61,473 bases of DNA from Bacillota bacterium (GCA_023433505.1 JAEZCO010000069.1:1-61473); one strand, 5' to 3'. Positions 51,901 to 61,264 are shown, numbered from the stretch's first letter. The notes: generated by a model from the sequence alone, not told the origin. A program made the numbers and translations.

Positions 51901-54900
51901 CGTGGCCTCCGGAGTTTTTGACGCCTGGAGCTGAAATAATTTGTGAATGGTCTTGTCACGGTCAAAAGCCGTACCGGTATTGTTAAACCTTTTCAATATC
52001 CGCAGCCTGTCTACCTTGCCAAGTATTTCGATCTCTTCAATCCGTATTTGCGGTTCGCCGGAAATTACCTTCAATATATTCTTGAAAAACCGTGTCATTG
52101 CTTTTATTGTTTTTTTGCTGAACAAGCCGGTACAATATTCGATATTGATATAAATATCATTGTCCCGCTCAAAGGCTTCCCAGGAAAGGTCGATTTTTAC
52201 CTCTCTTTTCTTGCTGGCATAGGGGATCAGCTTCAATTCGCCCAACCGGACATTGGCCAAATCGGTACGCTGGAATGTGAGCATGGTATCAAACAGGGGA
52301 TTCCTTCCTAAGTCGCGTTTCAGCCGAAGATTGCTGATCAGCTCTTCAAAAGGATAGTCCTGATTCTCAAATGCATTGAGGACGTTCAGCCGGACATTGT
52401 CCAGGAATTCAATAAAAGCCTTGCCGGGCGTCAGGCGGTTCTTTATGGCAAGAGTATTAATAAATACGCCCACCACATCATCGAGATCCGTATGCCTTCT
52501 TCCTGCTACCGGAGTGCCGACAACGGTCTCTTCCTGTCCGGTGTATTTCCACAGTAAGACATTATATGCCGCCAGCAGGATCATATAGAGTGTCGTCCCC
52601 GTTTTTGAAGCCAGCGTTTTTATTTCTTCCGCCATGTGCTTTCCCAGCTTGAATGACATTACCGAACCGTCATAATTCTGGAGTTGAGGCCTTTTGAAAT
52701 CCAAAGGAAGGTTTAAGATGGGAATTTCTCCCGAAAAAGTATCCGTCCAGAAATTCTTTTGCTTTTGGAAGTACTCTGTCTTGATCATGCCCTCCATCCA
52801 GAAAACATAATCCTTATATTGAATCCTGGGATCAGGCAATACCCCGCCGTTATAAAGGACATCCATCTCCTTCATCAGAATATCTGCCGAAACACCGTCC
52901 GATAGGATATGATGCATGTCGAACATCAGAACATGTCTTGCTTCGGATAATTTTATAATCTTGACTCTTACCAGAGGAGCCGTATTCAAAGCAAAAGGCC
53001 GGACAAACTCTTGCGCAAGACCTTCTATCTCCGCCTCATCCGCCTCACCGTACCGGATATTCAGCTCAGCATCTTCATTTATGATTTGAACAGGTTCACC
53101 CTCCTCAATGCCAAATGAGGTTTTAAACGAGTCATGTCTTTGCACCAGTGCCTTAAATGCCGTTTCCAGCCTGCCAATATCCGGCAGTCCTTCCAGGAAA
53201 GTAATCCACGGCATGTTATATGCAGTGCTGTTCTCTTCCATTAAAGACAGGATGTACAGCCTTTTTTGGGAAGACGACAAAGGATAATACTTTTGCTTCG
53301 CCACTTTCTTAATGGGAATATAAGGCCTTTTGGAGGATTTCACAATATAATTTTTCATCTCGCCTATATTCAACGCATTATAAATCTCAGCAAGAGGAAA
53401 TTCCACGCTGAACACCTTGGATACTTTTGAAATGAAGGCGATAATATCCAGAGAATCCGCCCCCAGGTCAAAAATATTATCCTTCATGCCGATCTTTTCA
53501 TGCCCGAGGATGGTTTGCCATATTTCAACGATCCTTTCTTCAAGCTCATCTGCCGGCGCTTCATAATCATTGTCGTTTCCGGAATTATACTGGGGCTCCG
53601 GAAGCGCATTCCGGTCGACTTTCCCCCCCTGGGTCAGGGGCATTTCGGCGATTTGGACAAAGGATGTGGGAATCATGTACTTCGGCAGAAAATTGGACAG
53701 GTTCTGCCTTAACTCGGAAAACCGGACATTCACGGGAGATACAATATATGCGCATAAATATTTATATCCGTTATTGTCGGTTTTGTCGAAAACAACGGCT
53801 TCGGTAATGTACTCATATTTTAAAAGCCGGTTTTCAATTTCATTGAGCTCGATGCGGTAGCCTCTTATTTTTACCTGGTAATCCATTCTTCCGATAAACT
53901 GGATTTCACCTTCCGGGTACCACCTTCCCAGGTCGCCGGTCTTAAACATTCTTTCTCCGGCAGCAAAGGGGTTCTCAATAAATCTTTCCGCCGTTAATTC
54001 CGGTCTGTTTAAATAGCCTCTGCCTACGGATTCCCCTCCGATATAAATTTCACCGGGCACGCCGATGGGCAAGGGGTTCATATGCTTGTCCAAAATATAT
54101 ATCCTGGCGTTGGCTATGGGCTTTCCTATGTTTATGTCCTTTGCGCTGGAAACCTCCTTGAATGTCACTCCGACAGTTGTTTCAGTGGGCCCGTAGCCGT
54201 TGAAAATTTTCGCATCGGTGATGCTTTTCAATTTGTACAGCAATTTATCGGTGAACACCTCTCCACCGGCAATAATTTCTTTCAGATGTTTAAAACCGGC
54301 CTTGCAGTCATCGTCCTCAGCCATCATCTGAATCCGCGAAGGCGTGGTGCAGATTTTCTCGATACGGTGCTGTTGTATGAGCTTTCCCAGGAGCTTGGGT
54401 ACTTTTTGCTGTTCTTCGTTTGCCAGGACTATTTTCAACCCTTTTACAATCGATGGCAGTATATCAAAAATAAATACGTCAAAAGACATGGTGGTAATCG
54501 ATAATATGGAAACTCCGGGTGAAAAATCCATTATTTGCGATAAGCCCTCAACGAGGCAGTTCACAGCTTTGTGTTCTATCATAACGCCCTTGGGGTTGCC
54601 TGTTGACCCGGAGGTATAAATAATATAGGCCAGGTCCGAGGGCTTGTTGATCGAAACCGGATTTGCCCTTCCCTGGCTGGAAATAGCGCTGTCACTGATT
54701 TCAACGGTATTGATGGGGAAATCGATCCTGGCTTCAAAGCCTTTCTGCAAAATCAGCAGTTCCGCATTGCTATCCTTCAGCATGAAACCGATCCGCTCAT
54801 CCGGATACTCGGGGTCACAGGGTAAAAAAGACCCTCCCGCCTTCAAGATTCCAAGAATGCTTATAATCATCCAGGGCGACCTTCCCAGCATCAAGCCTAC

Positions 54901-56433
54901 GATGCTGTCCTGCTTTATGCCTTTTTCCCTTAAAAGCCCGGCAAGCTGGTTGGATTTTTCATTTAATTCCCTATAGGATAATTGCTGATCCTCAAAAACC
55001 ACCGCTATATTCTCCGGCGTCTCTTCCGCCTGTTTCTCAAACAACTGGTGGATCGTTGTGTTTCTAAGGTACTCTGTCTCTGTATTATTAAATTCAAAAA
55101 GAATCTTCTGCCGTTCCTTTTCCGACATCATGTCAATCTTCGAGATCTCTTTGGCGGAATTGTCAATCCCATGCCATAATATTCGAAGAATATGGTCATG
55201 GATATAATCAATCTCCCTGGAATAATAGGCACTTTCCAGATAATCGTAGTCAATGACAAAATTGCCGCTGCCTTCCCTGTCGTTGATATGAATATTCAGG
55301 GAATGCTTCTGGTGTCCGTTGAAATGCCACCTTCCCTCAAGCTCTATTCCATTGCTGCCTTTGTTCATCTTGGCATTTTGATAGGACAATACGATATCAA
55401 ACAGCTGTTCAATATCTTTGTTGTTCACGCGCAGATCCTTTAGCAGCAAATCATGGGAATACTTTTGATGACGGAGGCTTTCCATCCATTCCGTGCTGAT
55501 GCATTTGAGGAAATCCGCAAAGGTCATGTCCGAATGAAGGCCAATGCGGATAGGAACAGTGCTGATGAACATCCCTATGGTTTCCTTCTCCATTGCATTG
55601 CTGCGGTTCAGTACCGGTGTGCCGATAATTACGTCTTCCTTTCCCATGGTCCTGTTGCAGTATATGCTCAAGGACGCCAGAAAAAGGGAAAAGAGAGAAG
55701 TCCTGTTCTGTGCGCAATATTCCCTTATACTCTTACTTAATTTTTGCGGTACGGCAAAAGTCTTTCTCTTTGCTTTCGTACTGGTATCATTGAGCAAAGA
55801 CTTTCTTAAAGTGGTCAGATCCGGAAGATCTTTAAATTTGGTATTCCAATATCCCTTGTCCTTTTGGAACTTCGCCGAATTGGTATAGCTCTGCTCATTC
55901 GCGATATACTCGATATAGGAAGCCGGCTTTTTCAAGCTTGTCCCGCCATTTCCCATCAAGCTGTCATACAAATCCATCACTTGATTCACCAGCAGCACAA
56001 ATGACCATGCATCCGATAAAATATGATGAATCTTCAAAAAAAATCCGCTGTCATTCTCGTCGATTTTGATAATTGCAAAGTAAAAAAGCTCCGAATTCAG
56101 CAAATTAAAAGGAATTTGCGTCTGAACGGAATCCCACTTGTACAGCTCCGTTATATTTTTATCACTGAAATCAAAAAAATCTATTTTATGATACCGGTAC
56201 TCTGTCGGATATTGTTGTGGCACACCGGCATTTTCGGTTATTCTTATACGGATTCCGTCATTTCTTTCGATAAACAGGTTGATGGCTTTGCCAAGGATGG
56301 CGTAATCGACATAACCTTTTATTTTCAGCGTTGCGGCAATATTTCCAATACTTGTTCCAGGATATAACTTCTCTGTATACCATATCCCTTTTTGAGGATG
56401 TGTTAACGGATAATATTTGACATTCCCGTTCAT
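48964..56433 (-). CDS. Non-ribosomal peptide synthetase, C-A-T-C-A-T-reductase
   Basis: A 2,489-residue two-module synthetase. Approximate residues: C1 10-430 (HHILSDAW at 139), A1 455-945 (YTSGSTGNPKGV near 607), T1 with LGADSLDI near 991, C2 1045-1465 (HHILSDGVS at 1174), A2 1485-1985 (YTSGSTGNPKGV near 1641), T2 with LGGDSLSA near 2027, and a terminal thioester reductase 2105-2480 (LTGSTGFFG, then HAAANVRHYG and YVRSK). By-eye pocket residues are DVFCIAGVGK for A1 (unclear, perhaps aromatic) and DILQMGMVWK for A2, close to the glycine code. The N-terminal C domain implies an acyl or other N-cap. Predicted release is an aldehyde or alcohol. Start MNGNVKYY has GAGGTG upstream. Confidence 0.95.
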   Translation of the reverse strand: MNGNVKYYPLTHPQKGIWYTEKLYPGTSIGNIAATLKIKGYVDYAILGKAINLFIERNDGIRIRITENAGVPQQYPTEYRYHKIDFFDFSDKNITELYKWDSVQTQIPFNLLNSELFYFAIIKIDENDSGFFLKIHHILSDAWSFVLLVNQVMDLYDSLMGNGGTSLKKPASYIEYIANEQSYTNSAKFQKDKGYWNTKFKDLPDLTTLRKSLLNDTSTKAKRKTFAVPQKLSKSIREYCAQNRTSLFSLFLASLSIYCNRTMGKEDVIIGTPVLNRSNAMEKETIGMFISTVPIRIGLHSDMTFADFLKCISTEWMESLRHQKYSHDLLLKDLRVNNKDIEQLFDIVLSYQNAKMNKGSNGIELEGRWHFNGHQKHSLNIHINDREGSGNFVIDYDYLESAYYSREIDYIHDHILRILWHGIDNSAKEISKIDMMSEKERQKILFEFNNTETEYLRNTTIHQLFEKQAEETPENIAVVFEDQQLSYRELNEKSNQLAGLLREKGIKQDSIVGLMLGRSPWMIISILGILKAGGSFLPCDPEYPDERIGFMLKDSNAELLILQKGFEARIDFPINTVEISDSAISSQGRANPVSINKPSDLAYIIYTSGSTGNPKGVMIEHKAVNCLVEGLSQIMDFSPGVSILSITTMSFDVFIFDILPSIVKGLKIVLANEEQQKVPKLLGKLIQQHRIEKICTTPSRIQMMAEDDDCKAGFKHLKEIIAGGEVFTDKLLYKLKSITDAKIFNGYGPTETTVGVTFKEVSSAKDINIGKPIANARIYILDKHMNPLPIGVPGEIYIGGESVGRGYLNRPELTAERFIENPFAAGERMFKTGDLGRWYPEGEIQFIGRMDYQVKIRGYRIELNEIENRLLKYEYITEAVVFDKTDNNGYKYLCAYIVSPVNVRFSELRQNLSNFLPKYMIPTSFVQIAEMPLTQGGKVDRNALPEPQYNSGNDNDYEAPADELEERIVEIWQTILGHEKIGMKDNIFDLGADSLDIIAFISKVSKVFSVEFPLAEIYNALNIGEMKNYIVKSSKRPYIPIKKVAKQKYYPLSSSQKRLYILSLMEENSTAYNMPWITFLEGLPDIGRLETAFKALVQRHDSFKTSFGIEEGEPVQIINEDAELNIRYGEADEAEIEGLAQEFVRPFALNTAPLVRVKIIKLSEARHVLMFDMHHILSDGVSADILMKEMDVLYNGGVLPDPRIQYKDYVFWMEGMIKTEYFQKQKNFWTDTFSGEIPILNLPLDFKRPQLQNYDGSVMSFKLGKHMAEEIKTLASKTGTTLYMILLAAYNVLLWKYTGQEETVVGTPVAGRRHTDLDDVVGVFINTLAIKNRLTPGKAFIEFLDNVRLNVLNAFENQDYPFEELISNLRLKRDLGRNPLFDTMLTFQRTDLANVRLGELKLIPYASKKREVKIDLSWEAFERDNDIYINIEYCTGLFSKKTIKAMTRFFKNILKVISGEPQIRIEEIEILGKVDRLRILKRFNNTGTAFDRDKTIHKLFQLQASKTPEATALIFEKKKISYRELDEKSNQLARILLERGVKPDSIVGILAKRSVELMIAILGVLKAGGAYLPVDPEYPLNRINYILEDSKIDILLTQKNLKQDKDFKGCVLNIDDEALYTGDAGSPAETSKPENLAYVIYTSGSTGNPKGVMLKHKSVCNFIKGVSDRIDFSPFKTILAVTTVSFDIFVLETILPLTQGMKVVIANEKEQVTPHLLYKLIEENAVDMVQMTPSRMKMLIDNLEDCEYLRKLSEVMIGGEAFPEALLERVRQVTDARIFNMYGPTETTVWSTIKDLTKSAKITIGTPIANTNIYILDRYLKPVPVGVAGELYIGGEGLARGYINKKELTEARFPEVDIAGLKDRIYCTGDLARWLNDGEIEYLGRGDYQLKIRGFRIEPAEIENKLTAMFGIKEAVVVDKADSAGNKFLCAYLVTENDLEALSSDIRLQLSNVLPEYMIPSQYRVLDSMPLTPNGKIDRKLLPDLNEAISSTYKAPENETEEILAKAWAEALQMNQVGIRDNFFELGGDSLSAILVQTKLYSSNLGIELQDFYKYQTIREMAEKINTRESSIAEEAEEVSRYEIMEALEEVAAARGSFAEESYKINGILLTGSTGFFGVHLLYELLKEPDLKIYCLVRGEDDEDSRNRLKGLWDFYFAGTLQEFFDKRVIVVKGDITLDKFGLSAQAFDGLMGGADIIVHAAANVRHYGEYKSFESINVGGTGRVVDYALKYEKILYHVSTMSVSDAIFNDNADKNRTFDEKVIYNGRSYSDNVYVRSKLEAEKLVYAGIKAGLRASIFRVGNLTGRLSDGFFQKNIRENAFYNALGSLIKLKALPMGAMEFPMEFTPVDSCCIAVKQILMNSGHVGRIFHLFNHNTVYTEDILACMNELDYEIELLDTKDFMDRINSFSADAQNQGALTGIMQYLVKKDLFQPKKVKVSSSLTTDYLSTLGFNWKPVDRQYLGKIFGNMVSSGFLQKAGMPEKIRAES

Positions 56434-56508
56434 GCCTAGCACCTCACGCATCTTTTGTGAATTCGACCCATCGAACCTATAAAGTTACATAAATAACCAA
56501 TTAGTATC

Positions 56509-56537
56509 ATTATATTGTTTTTTTCGCAATTATACAA
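56509..56537 (-). promoter_or_regulatory. Sigma-A promoter of the NRPS operon
   Basis: TTGTAT and TATAAT with a 17-base spacer on the minus strand; the leader to the NRPS start would be about 70 bases. The remainder of the 242-base gap to mutS2 is AT-rich with no other signal I can support. Confidence 0.7.
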
Positions 56538-56675
56538 GAGCATAAATAATTATACATACGGAAGGGTCTTCCAATATAATACAGTAAAATTCATACTGCA
56601 GCTAAAGTGCAATAAAACCTCTTCAATTAAGGAAATATTCCCCACATCCCGGTATCTTTTTACATGATGTTTCCT

Positions 56676-59060
56676 TTACTTCATTTCCACCACCGTGACT
56701 CCTGCTTCACCTTCGCCATACTTGCCCAGCCTGAAGGCTCTGACATGCCCGTTGCTTTTTAAGAATTGGTGCACGCCGCTTCTCAAAGCCCCGGTCCCTT
56801 TTCCGTGAATGATCATTACCTCGGGAAGGCCTGCAATACCGGCGTCATCAAGGAATTTATCCAGGATTTCCACTGCTTCGTCTACATTTGTCCCTCGGAT
56901 ATCCACCTGGGTTGAAATATTCATGGACTTGGAAACGCCTATTTTCCCCGAGCCTACCTTTTGAATCTCTGCCGCTTGCTCATTTACCAGCTTGAGATTG
57001 GTCACATGGACATTTATTTTCATTATGCCTGCCTGAACGATAGCCTCTCCGTCCTTGTCCGGGGGTGTGACCACCGTACCTTTTCTGTTCAGGTTGACAA
57101 TGTGAACGCTATCCCCCGGCCTCAGGTTCTCAGGCGGCTTCAGATAGCCTTGCCTCGGAAGGAGGGCTTCCGTCATGGACTCCTCCAGCCTGTTGATTTT
57201 CGTACGAAGTCTGATTTTCACGTCCTCCGCCGCTTTATTCCTTAAAACGGCTTCCTGCTCCTCTGCCGCCTTCCGCATTTCCTGGAGCATTTCCTCCGTT
57301 TCGCGCTTTGTATCCAGCAGCAGCCTCCTTGACTCTTCCTTTGCCTCCCGTAAAAGCTTGTCTCTCTGGTCGTCCAACTTGTGCCGCTGTTCTTCCAGCT
57401 CCTTCTTGAGGCCTTCAATTTCACGCCTGTAGCTTTCGGCTTTCATTCTTTCCTTTTCAGTCTCGCTTCTGTTTTTTTCTATGGACAGGAGGATATCTTC
57501 AAACTGGATTTCCTCTTGTGAGAGAAACTCCTTCGCCCTTTCCAATATGTCTTCCCGAAGCCCCAGTCTTTTGGAAATTGCAAAGGCATTGCTTTTCCCG
57601 GGAACACCGATTAAAAGATTATAGGTAGGCCTGAGGGTCTCGACGTCAAATTCGCAGCAGGCATTTTCAACCCCCTCTGTCGTAAGTGCATACACTTTGA
57701 GTTCACTGTAATGGGTAGTGGCTACCGTTTTTGTCCCGAGTCCATGGAGCCTTTCCAGAATTGACATCGCCAGAGCGGCGCCTTCTGTTGGGTCGGTGCC
57801 TGCTCCAAGCTCATCAAACATCACCAGGGACTTGCTGTCGGCATTGGCAAGTATCTTGACAATATTCGTCATATGCGAGGAAAATGTACTTAAGCTCTGT
57901 TCGATGCTCTGCTCATCGCCTATGTCGGCAAAAACCCGCTCAAATACGCCCATTTCAGTCCCTTCGGCAGCAGGCACATGAAGTCCCGCCTGAGCCATTA
58001 AGGTAAATAAGCCTACGGTTTTCAGGGTTACGGTTTTCCCGCCCGTATTGGGACCTGTGATTACTACGGTATTGAATTTATCCCCGATGTTAAAATTTAT
58101 GGGGACAACCGTCTTCTTGTCCAGCAGCGGATGACGTCCTTTTTTTATGACAATCCGCCTGTCATTGTTGAGCTTGGGGCATACACAGTTATGATCCAGG
58201 CTCAGTTTTGCCTTGGCAAAGATAAAATCCAGCTTGGCCATGAGAGACATATTTGCTTTTAACTGGACTGCGATGTTTCCCACATCCGCTGAAAGCTCCA
58301 TGAGAATCCTCTCTATTTCCAGTTGTTCCTTGATTTTCAGCTGCTTAATGCTGTTATTGGCTTCAACTACAGCCATCGGCTCTACAAAAATGGTAGCTCC
58401 GCTGGCTGAGGAATCGTGGACCAGGCCGGGAACCTCGCTGCGGTACTCCTGCTTCACCGGCACAACGTATCTGTCTCCTCTCATCGTTACAATGGACTCT
58501 TGCATGAATTTCTGATATTTGGAGGACCGGATCATGTCGCTGAGCTTGTCTTTTATGGAATTCTGCTGGTCTTTAACCTGCCTTCTTATGGTGGATAAAA
58601 GCGGGCTGGCGCTGTCGGAAATTTCATCCTCGGCAAGGATGGCATTGTTGATTTTATCTTCAATTTTTTTATTGGTTTCCAGCGAATCAATCAAGCCTTT
58701 GACAATATTTGCCTCTTCCCCGCCTTTTGAATCGGCGCTGCCGGAATAATTCTTAAGATTCCTTGAAGCGCGAAGCGTATCCGCGACCCTGAGAAGCTCT
58801 CCCGGTGACAGCATGGAGCCCACGTCGGCTCTTTTCAAGCTGCCTCTTATATCATGGACCCCTCCCAAGGGAGGACTCCCCCTGCGGACAATGAATTCCG
58901 CCGCATCGCTGGTTTCCTTAAGAAGCCCGAGGATTATTCCGTAATCCGTTGCAGGAGCCGTTTCGCCAGCCAATTCCTTCCCCAGCTCGGAAGCCGAAAG
59001 CTCTGTTAGCCTGTTCACTATTTTATCAAATTCAAGTATTCTTAACGCCTTATCGTCCAT
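56676..59060 (-). CDS. mutS2: MutS2 endonuclease / ribosome-collision factor
   Basis: A 794-residue MutS2. The lever/clamp region (about 140-320) precedes the ATPase (Walker A ITGPNTGGKTVTLKT near 330, Walker B LVMFDELGAGTDPTEGAAL, TTHYSEL). A long coiled coil (about 515-640) leads to the C-terminal Smr nuclease domain (QVDIRGTNVDEAVEILDKF, IIHGKGTGALRSGVHQFL). MutS2 suppresses recombination and, in Bacillus, acts on collided ribosomes. It is a single gene between the NRPS and uracil permease. Confidence 0.95.
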   Translation of the reverse strand: MDDKALRILEFDKIVNRLTELSASELGKELAGETAPATDYGIILGLLKETSDAAEFIVRRGSPPLGGVHDIRGSLKRADVGSMLSPGELLRVADTLRASRNLKNYSGSADSKGGEEANIVKGLIDSLETNKKIEDKINNAILAEDEISDSASPLLSTIRRQVKDQQNSIKDKLSDMIRSSKYQKFMQESIVTMRGDRYVVPVKQEYRSEVPGLVHDSSASGATIFVEPMAVVEANNSIKQLKIKEQLEIERILMELSADVGNIAVQLKANMSLMAKLDFIFAKAKLSLDHNCVCPKLNNDRRIVIKKGRHPLLDKKTVVPINFNIGDKFNTVVITGPNTGGKTVTLKTVGLFTLMAQAGLHVPAAEGTEMGVFERVFADIGDEQSIEQSLSTFSSHMTNIVKILANADSKSLVMFDELGAGTDPTEGAALAMSILERLHGLGTKTVATTHYSELKVYALTTEGVENACCEFDVETLRPTYNLLIGVPGKSNAFAISKRLGLREDILERAKEFLSQEEIQFEDILLSIEKNRSETEKERMKAESYRREIEGLKKELEEQRHKLDDQRDKLLREAKEESRRLLLDTKRETEEMLQEMRKAAEEQEAVLRNKAAEDVKIRLRTKINRLEESMTEALLPRQGYLKPPENLRPGDSVHIVNLNRKGTVVTPPDKDGEAIVQAGIMKINVHVTNLKLVNEQAAEIQKVGSGKIGVSKSMNISTQVDIRGTNVDEAVEILDKFLDDAGIAGLPEVMIIHGKGTGALRSGVHQFLKSNGHVRAFRLGKYGEGEAGVTVVEMK

Positions 59061-59171
59061 TTTGTACTCCGTCCGTATTCATACTGGCTTAAACTCATTC
59101 TTAGTATAATATACTCGTTTTTGATGAAATTTACAATCGCAGGAGTAAAGCAATATTTATCGGGCCTGCGC

Positions 59172-59204
59172 AACAAAAAAGTGCCCGATCTCTCAGGCAC
59201 TTTC
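59172..59204 (-). terminator. Terminator of the uracil permease gene
   Basis: AAAGTGCC pairs with GGCACTTT around a 10-base loop, followed by Ts on the minus strand, about 20 bases past the stop. Confidence 0.8.
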
Positions 59205-59223
59205 TTATTTGAATTCCATGTTC

Positions 59224-60549
59224 TTACGCCTCAGAATCATTGGTCAATTTCAGTTTATCGAAGATATAGAACAGAAGGCTGAGAAGCATGCCCACAACCG
59301 TTGCAAGGGCCATCCCCTTAAGCGGCACTGTTTTAATGGTGATGGAAATTCCGCTGAGACCGACGATGAATACGATGGCTGTCAGGATCAGATTCCTGGA
59401 TTTGCTGTAATCCACCTTGGCTTCAACAAGCATCCGGATACCCGAAGCTGCGATAACACCAAAGAGCAATATGGTGATACCTCCCATTACAGGGCTGGGT
59501 ATGCTGGAAATAACCCCTGAGAGCTTTCCGACGAAGGCAAGAACGATGGATATGACGGCAGCTCCGCCAATTACCCATACGCTGTAAACTCTTGTAATGG
59601 CCATAACACCCATATTTTCACCATAGGTAGTCGTCGGGCAGGAACCGGTAAAACCGGACAGCATTGTGGACAGACCGTCGCCCAGCAATGACCTGTGCAG
59701 CCCCGGATCCTTTATAAGGTCTTTTCCTACGATATTTCCTGTAACAAACAAATGTCCTATGTGCTCTGAAATTACTACCAGTGCTGCCGGTGCAATAATC
59801 AGCATAACATTAAAGTCAAATGTAGGTAACACAAGCTGGGGGAATACAAGCCAATGCTTATCGCTGATAGCTCCATAGTTAACATATCCCATAGCGGCTG
59901 AAAGAGCATAGCCTGCAACTACCGCAAACAATACCGGGATAATTGCCATAAAGCCTCTGAAGAGGAGGGTTCCCAGAACTACTATACCCAGTGTGACAAG
60001 GGCTATGATAACAGCTTTTGAATCGAAAGCACCTGTCTTGGCGTCGGGAAGCAGTCCTGCATTGGATGCCGCAGTACTTGCCAATTCCAATCCGATCAAT
60101 GCGACGATAGGTCCCATGGTTGCCGGAGGTAAAACCACATCCAGCCATTTGGTGCCGACAGCCCCGATAATCAGCGCTGTAACAGTGAAAATCAGCCCGC
60201 AAAGGATAAACCCACCCAAAGCTTTTGAAAAATTGGCTTTGACGTCCGTAGAGCTGGCAATTACCGCAAATGCCGGAGAAAGGAAAGCGAAACTTGAACC
60301 CAGAAACGCAGGAGCTTTCCCTTTGCATAGAAACAAGTAAATCAATGTGCCTATACCATTTAGCAACAATACCAAAGCCGGGTCTATTACCTGGATCGAC
60401 GGGTCGCCTGCAACCTTTTGCGCTGTGTCGTTGAATAAGAATGGTACCAATACGGATGCTCCGAACATTGCGAAAAGATGTTGGAAGCTGAGCGGCAGGC
60501 CTTGAAGGAATGGGACCTTCTCGTCGACCTGGATGATCTTCCTTTGCAT
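59224..60549 (-). CDS. Uracil/xanthine permease (NCS2 family), probable uracil transporter
   Basis: A 441-residue membrane protein with about 14 hydrophobic segments. LPLSFQHLFAMFGASVLVPF at the start, PATMGPIVALIGLELA, and GSCPTTTYGENMGVMAITRV (NCS2 signature with the conserved Glu) identify the family. UraA-type proteins import uracil with protons. The PyrR attenuator in its leader supports a pyrimidine substrate rather than xanthine. GGGGGAAGATTTAT precedes the ATG. Confidence 0.93.
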   Translation of the reverse strand: MQRKIIQVDEKVPFLQGLPLSFQHLFAMFGASVLVPFLFNDTAQKVAGDPSIQVIDPALVLLLNGIGTLIYLFLCKGKAPAFLGSSFAFLSPAFAVIASSTDVKANFSKALGGFILCGLIFTVTALIIGAVGTKWLDVVLPPATMGPIVALIGLELASTAASNAGLLPDAKTGAFDSKAVIIALVTLGIVVLGTLLFRGFMAIIPVLFAVVAGYALSAAMGYVNYGAISDKHWLVFPQLVLPTFDFNVMLIIAPAALVVISEHIGHLFVTGNIVGKDLIKDPGLHRSLLGDGLSTMLSGFTGSCPTTTYGENMGVMAITRVYSVWVIGGAAVISIVLAFVGKLSGVISSIPSPVMGGITILLFGVIAASGIRMLVEAKVDYSKSRNLILTAIVFIVGLSGISITIKTVPLKGMALATVVGMLLSLLFYIFDKLKLTNDSEA

Positions 60550-60621
60550 ATAAATCTTCCCCCTAAAATAAATTTATGTGAAAACAGGCACCTTCCTGTT
60601 TTGACATCAACCCTGATTCCG

Positions 60622-60660
60622 GGCAAAATAAAAGCTTCTTACCGCAGGCAGCAAGAAGCT
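60622..60660 (-). terminator. Attenuator terminator in the uracil permease leader
   Basis: AGCTTCTT pairs with AAGAAGCT around a 12-base loop, followed by TTTTATTTT on the minus strand, 75 bases before the gene. It works together with the PyrR site upstream. Confidence 0.8.
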
Positions 60661-60682
60661 CGATATACGCAATCGAAGCCTA

Positions 60683-60712
60683 AAAACCCTTACTAGCCTC
60701 ACGGGACTAATT
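60683..60712 (-). promoter_or_regulatory. PyrR-binding RNA element
   Basis: The transcript reads TTAGTCCCGTGAGGCTAGTA followed by AGGG, a close fit to the PyrR-binding loop (AGUCC ... GAGGCU ... AAGG). PyrR with UMP binding here frees the downstream terminator, so uracil uptake falls when pyrimidines are plentiful. Confidence 0.8.
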
Positions 60713-60862
60713 TAAAAGTTTACCATGTTTATTCTTTCGTACTGCAACGGAAGCTCCCTGCTTCGTCCGTCCATTTGGGAAATTGCCGCAAACCCTTTTA
60801 TAACAAGCGTTTCAGCGACAAATACTCCACAGCGGTTTCTGCCGTTGCATTAACCGTCCTTA

Positions 60863-60891
60863 AGTATATCATAAAGGATTTTTACAGTCCA
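60863..60891 (-). promoter_or_regulatory. Promoter of the uracil permease transcript
   Basis: TGGACT and TATACT with a 17-base spacer on the minus strand. The resulting leader is about 305 bases and includes the PyrR element and attenuator; the first 140 bases hold further short complementary stretches without a clear name. Confidence 0.55.
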
Positions 60892-61021
60892 TAAAAATTC
60901 GACAAAATTTAAAGCAAAATTAATTGCCCTTTTTTAATGAATGAAAAAAATTTTTACCCAAATCTTTCTTGTCATAATCACAGCTTTTTAAGACACAATA
61001 TTTACTGAGGAGGTGATAAAC

Positions 61022-61195
61022 ATGGCAAACAACAATAACAATTCAGCATTCAACAACATGAAGTATGAAATCGCTAACCAGGTTGGAGTTAACCTGAAGC
61101 AGGGTTACAATGGTGATCTGACTTCCAGAGATGCAGGTAAAGTAGGCGGAAATATAGTTAAAAAGGTATTTCAGACATACACCGGCAACAAGTAA
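61022..61195 (+). CDS. Small acid-soluble spore protein, alpha/beta type
   Basis: A 57-residue DNA-binding spore protein. An Asn-rich head (MANNNNNSAF) leads to MKYEIANQVGV, which contains the GPR protease cleavage site KYEIA, and to NGDLTSRDAGKVGGNIVKKV, the conserved DNA-contacting block. These proteins coat DNA in the forespore and feed germination. GGAGGTGATAAAC precedes the ATG. Expression should be forespore-specific under sigma-G, but I could not identify a matching promoter with confidence. Confidence 0.93.
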   Translation: MANNNNNSAFNNMKYEIANQVGVNLKQGYNGDLTSRDAGKVGGNIVKKVFQTYTGNK

Positions 61196-61220
61196 GATCT
61201 GAAACACACAATTTGAAATA

Positions 61221-61264
61221 AACAAAAACAGCAAGGGGCATGGCTCACTTGCTGTTTTTGTTTA
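61221..61264 (+). terminator. Terminator of the SASP gene
   Basis: AACAAAAACAGCAAG pairs with CTTGCTGTTTTTGTT around a 12-base loop; the T-rich right arm runs into TTTATT. It is symmetrical enough to work in either direction. Confidence 0.85.

Noticed and set aside
56434..56675. 4'-phosphopantetheinyl transferase or other tailoring gene near the NRPS
   Set aside because: The gap upstream has no gene, and no other gene in the window has the required motifs; activation must come from elsewhere in the genome.
60901..61010. Sigma-G promoter of the SASP gene
   Set aside because: CATAATC near 60975 resembles a -10, but no fitting -35 stands 17-18 bases upstream, so I did not call it.
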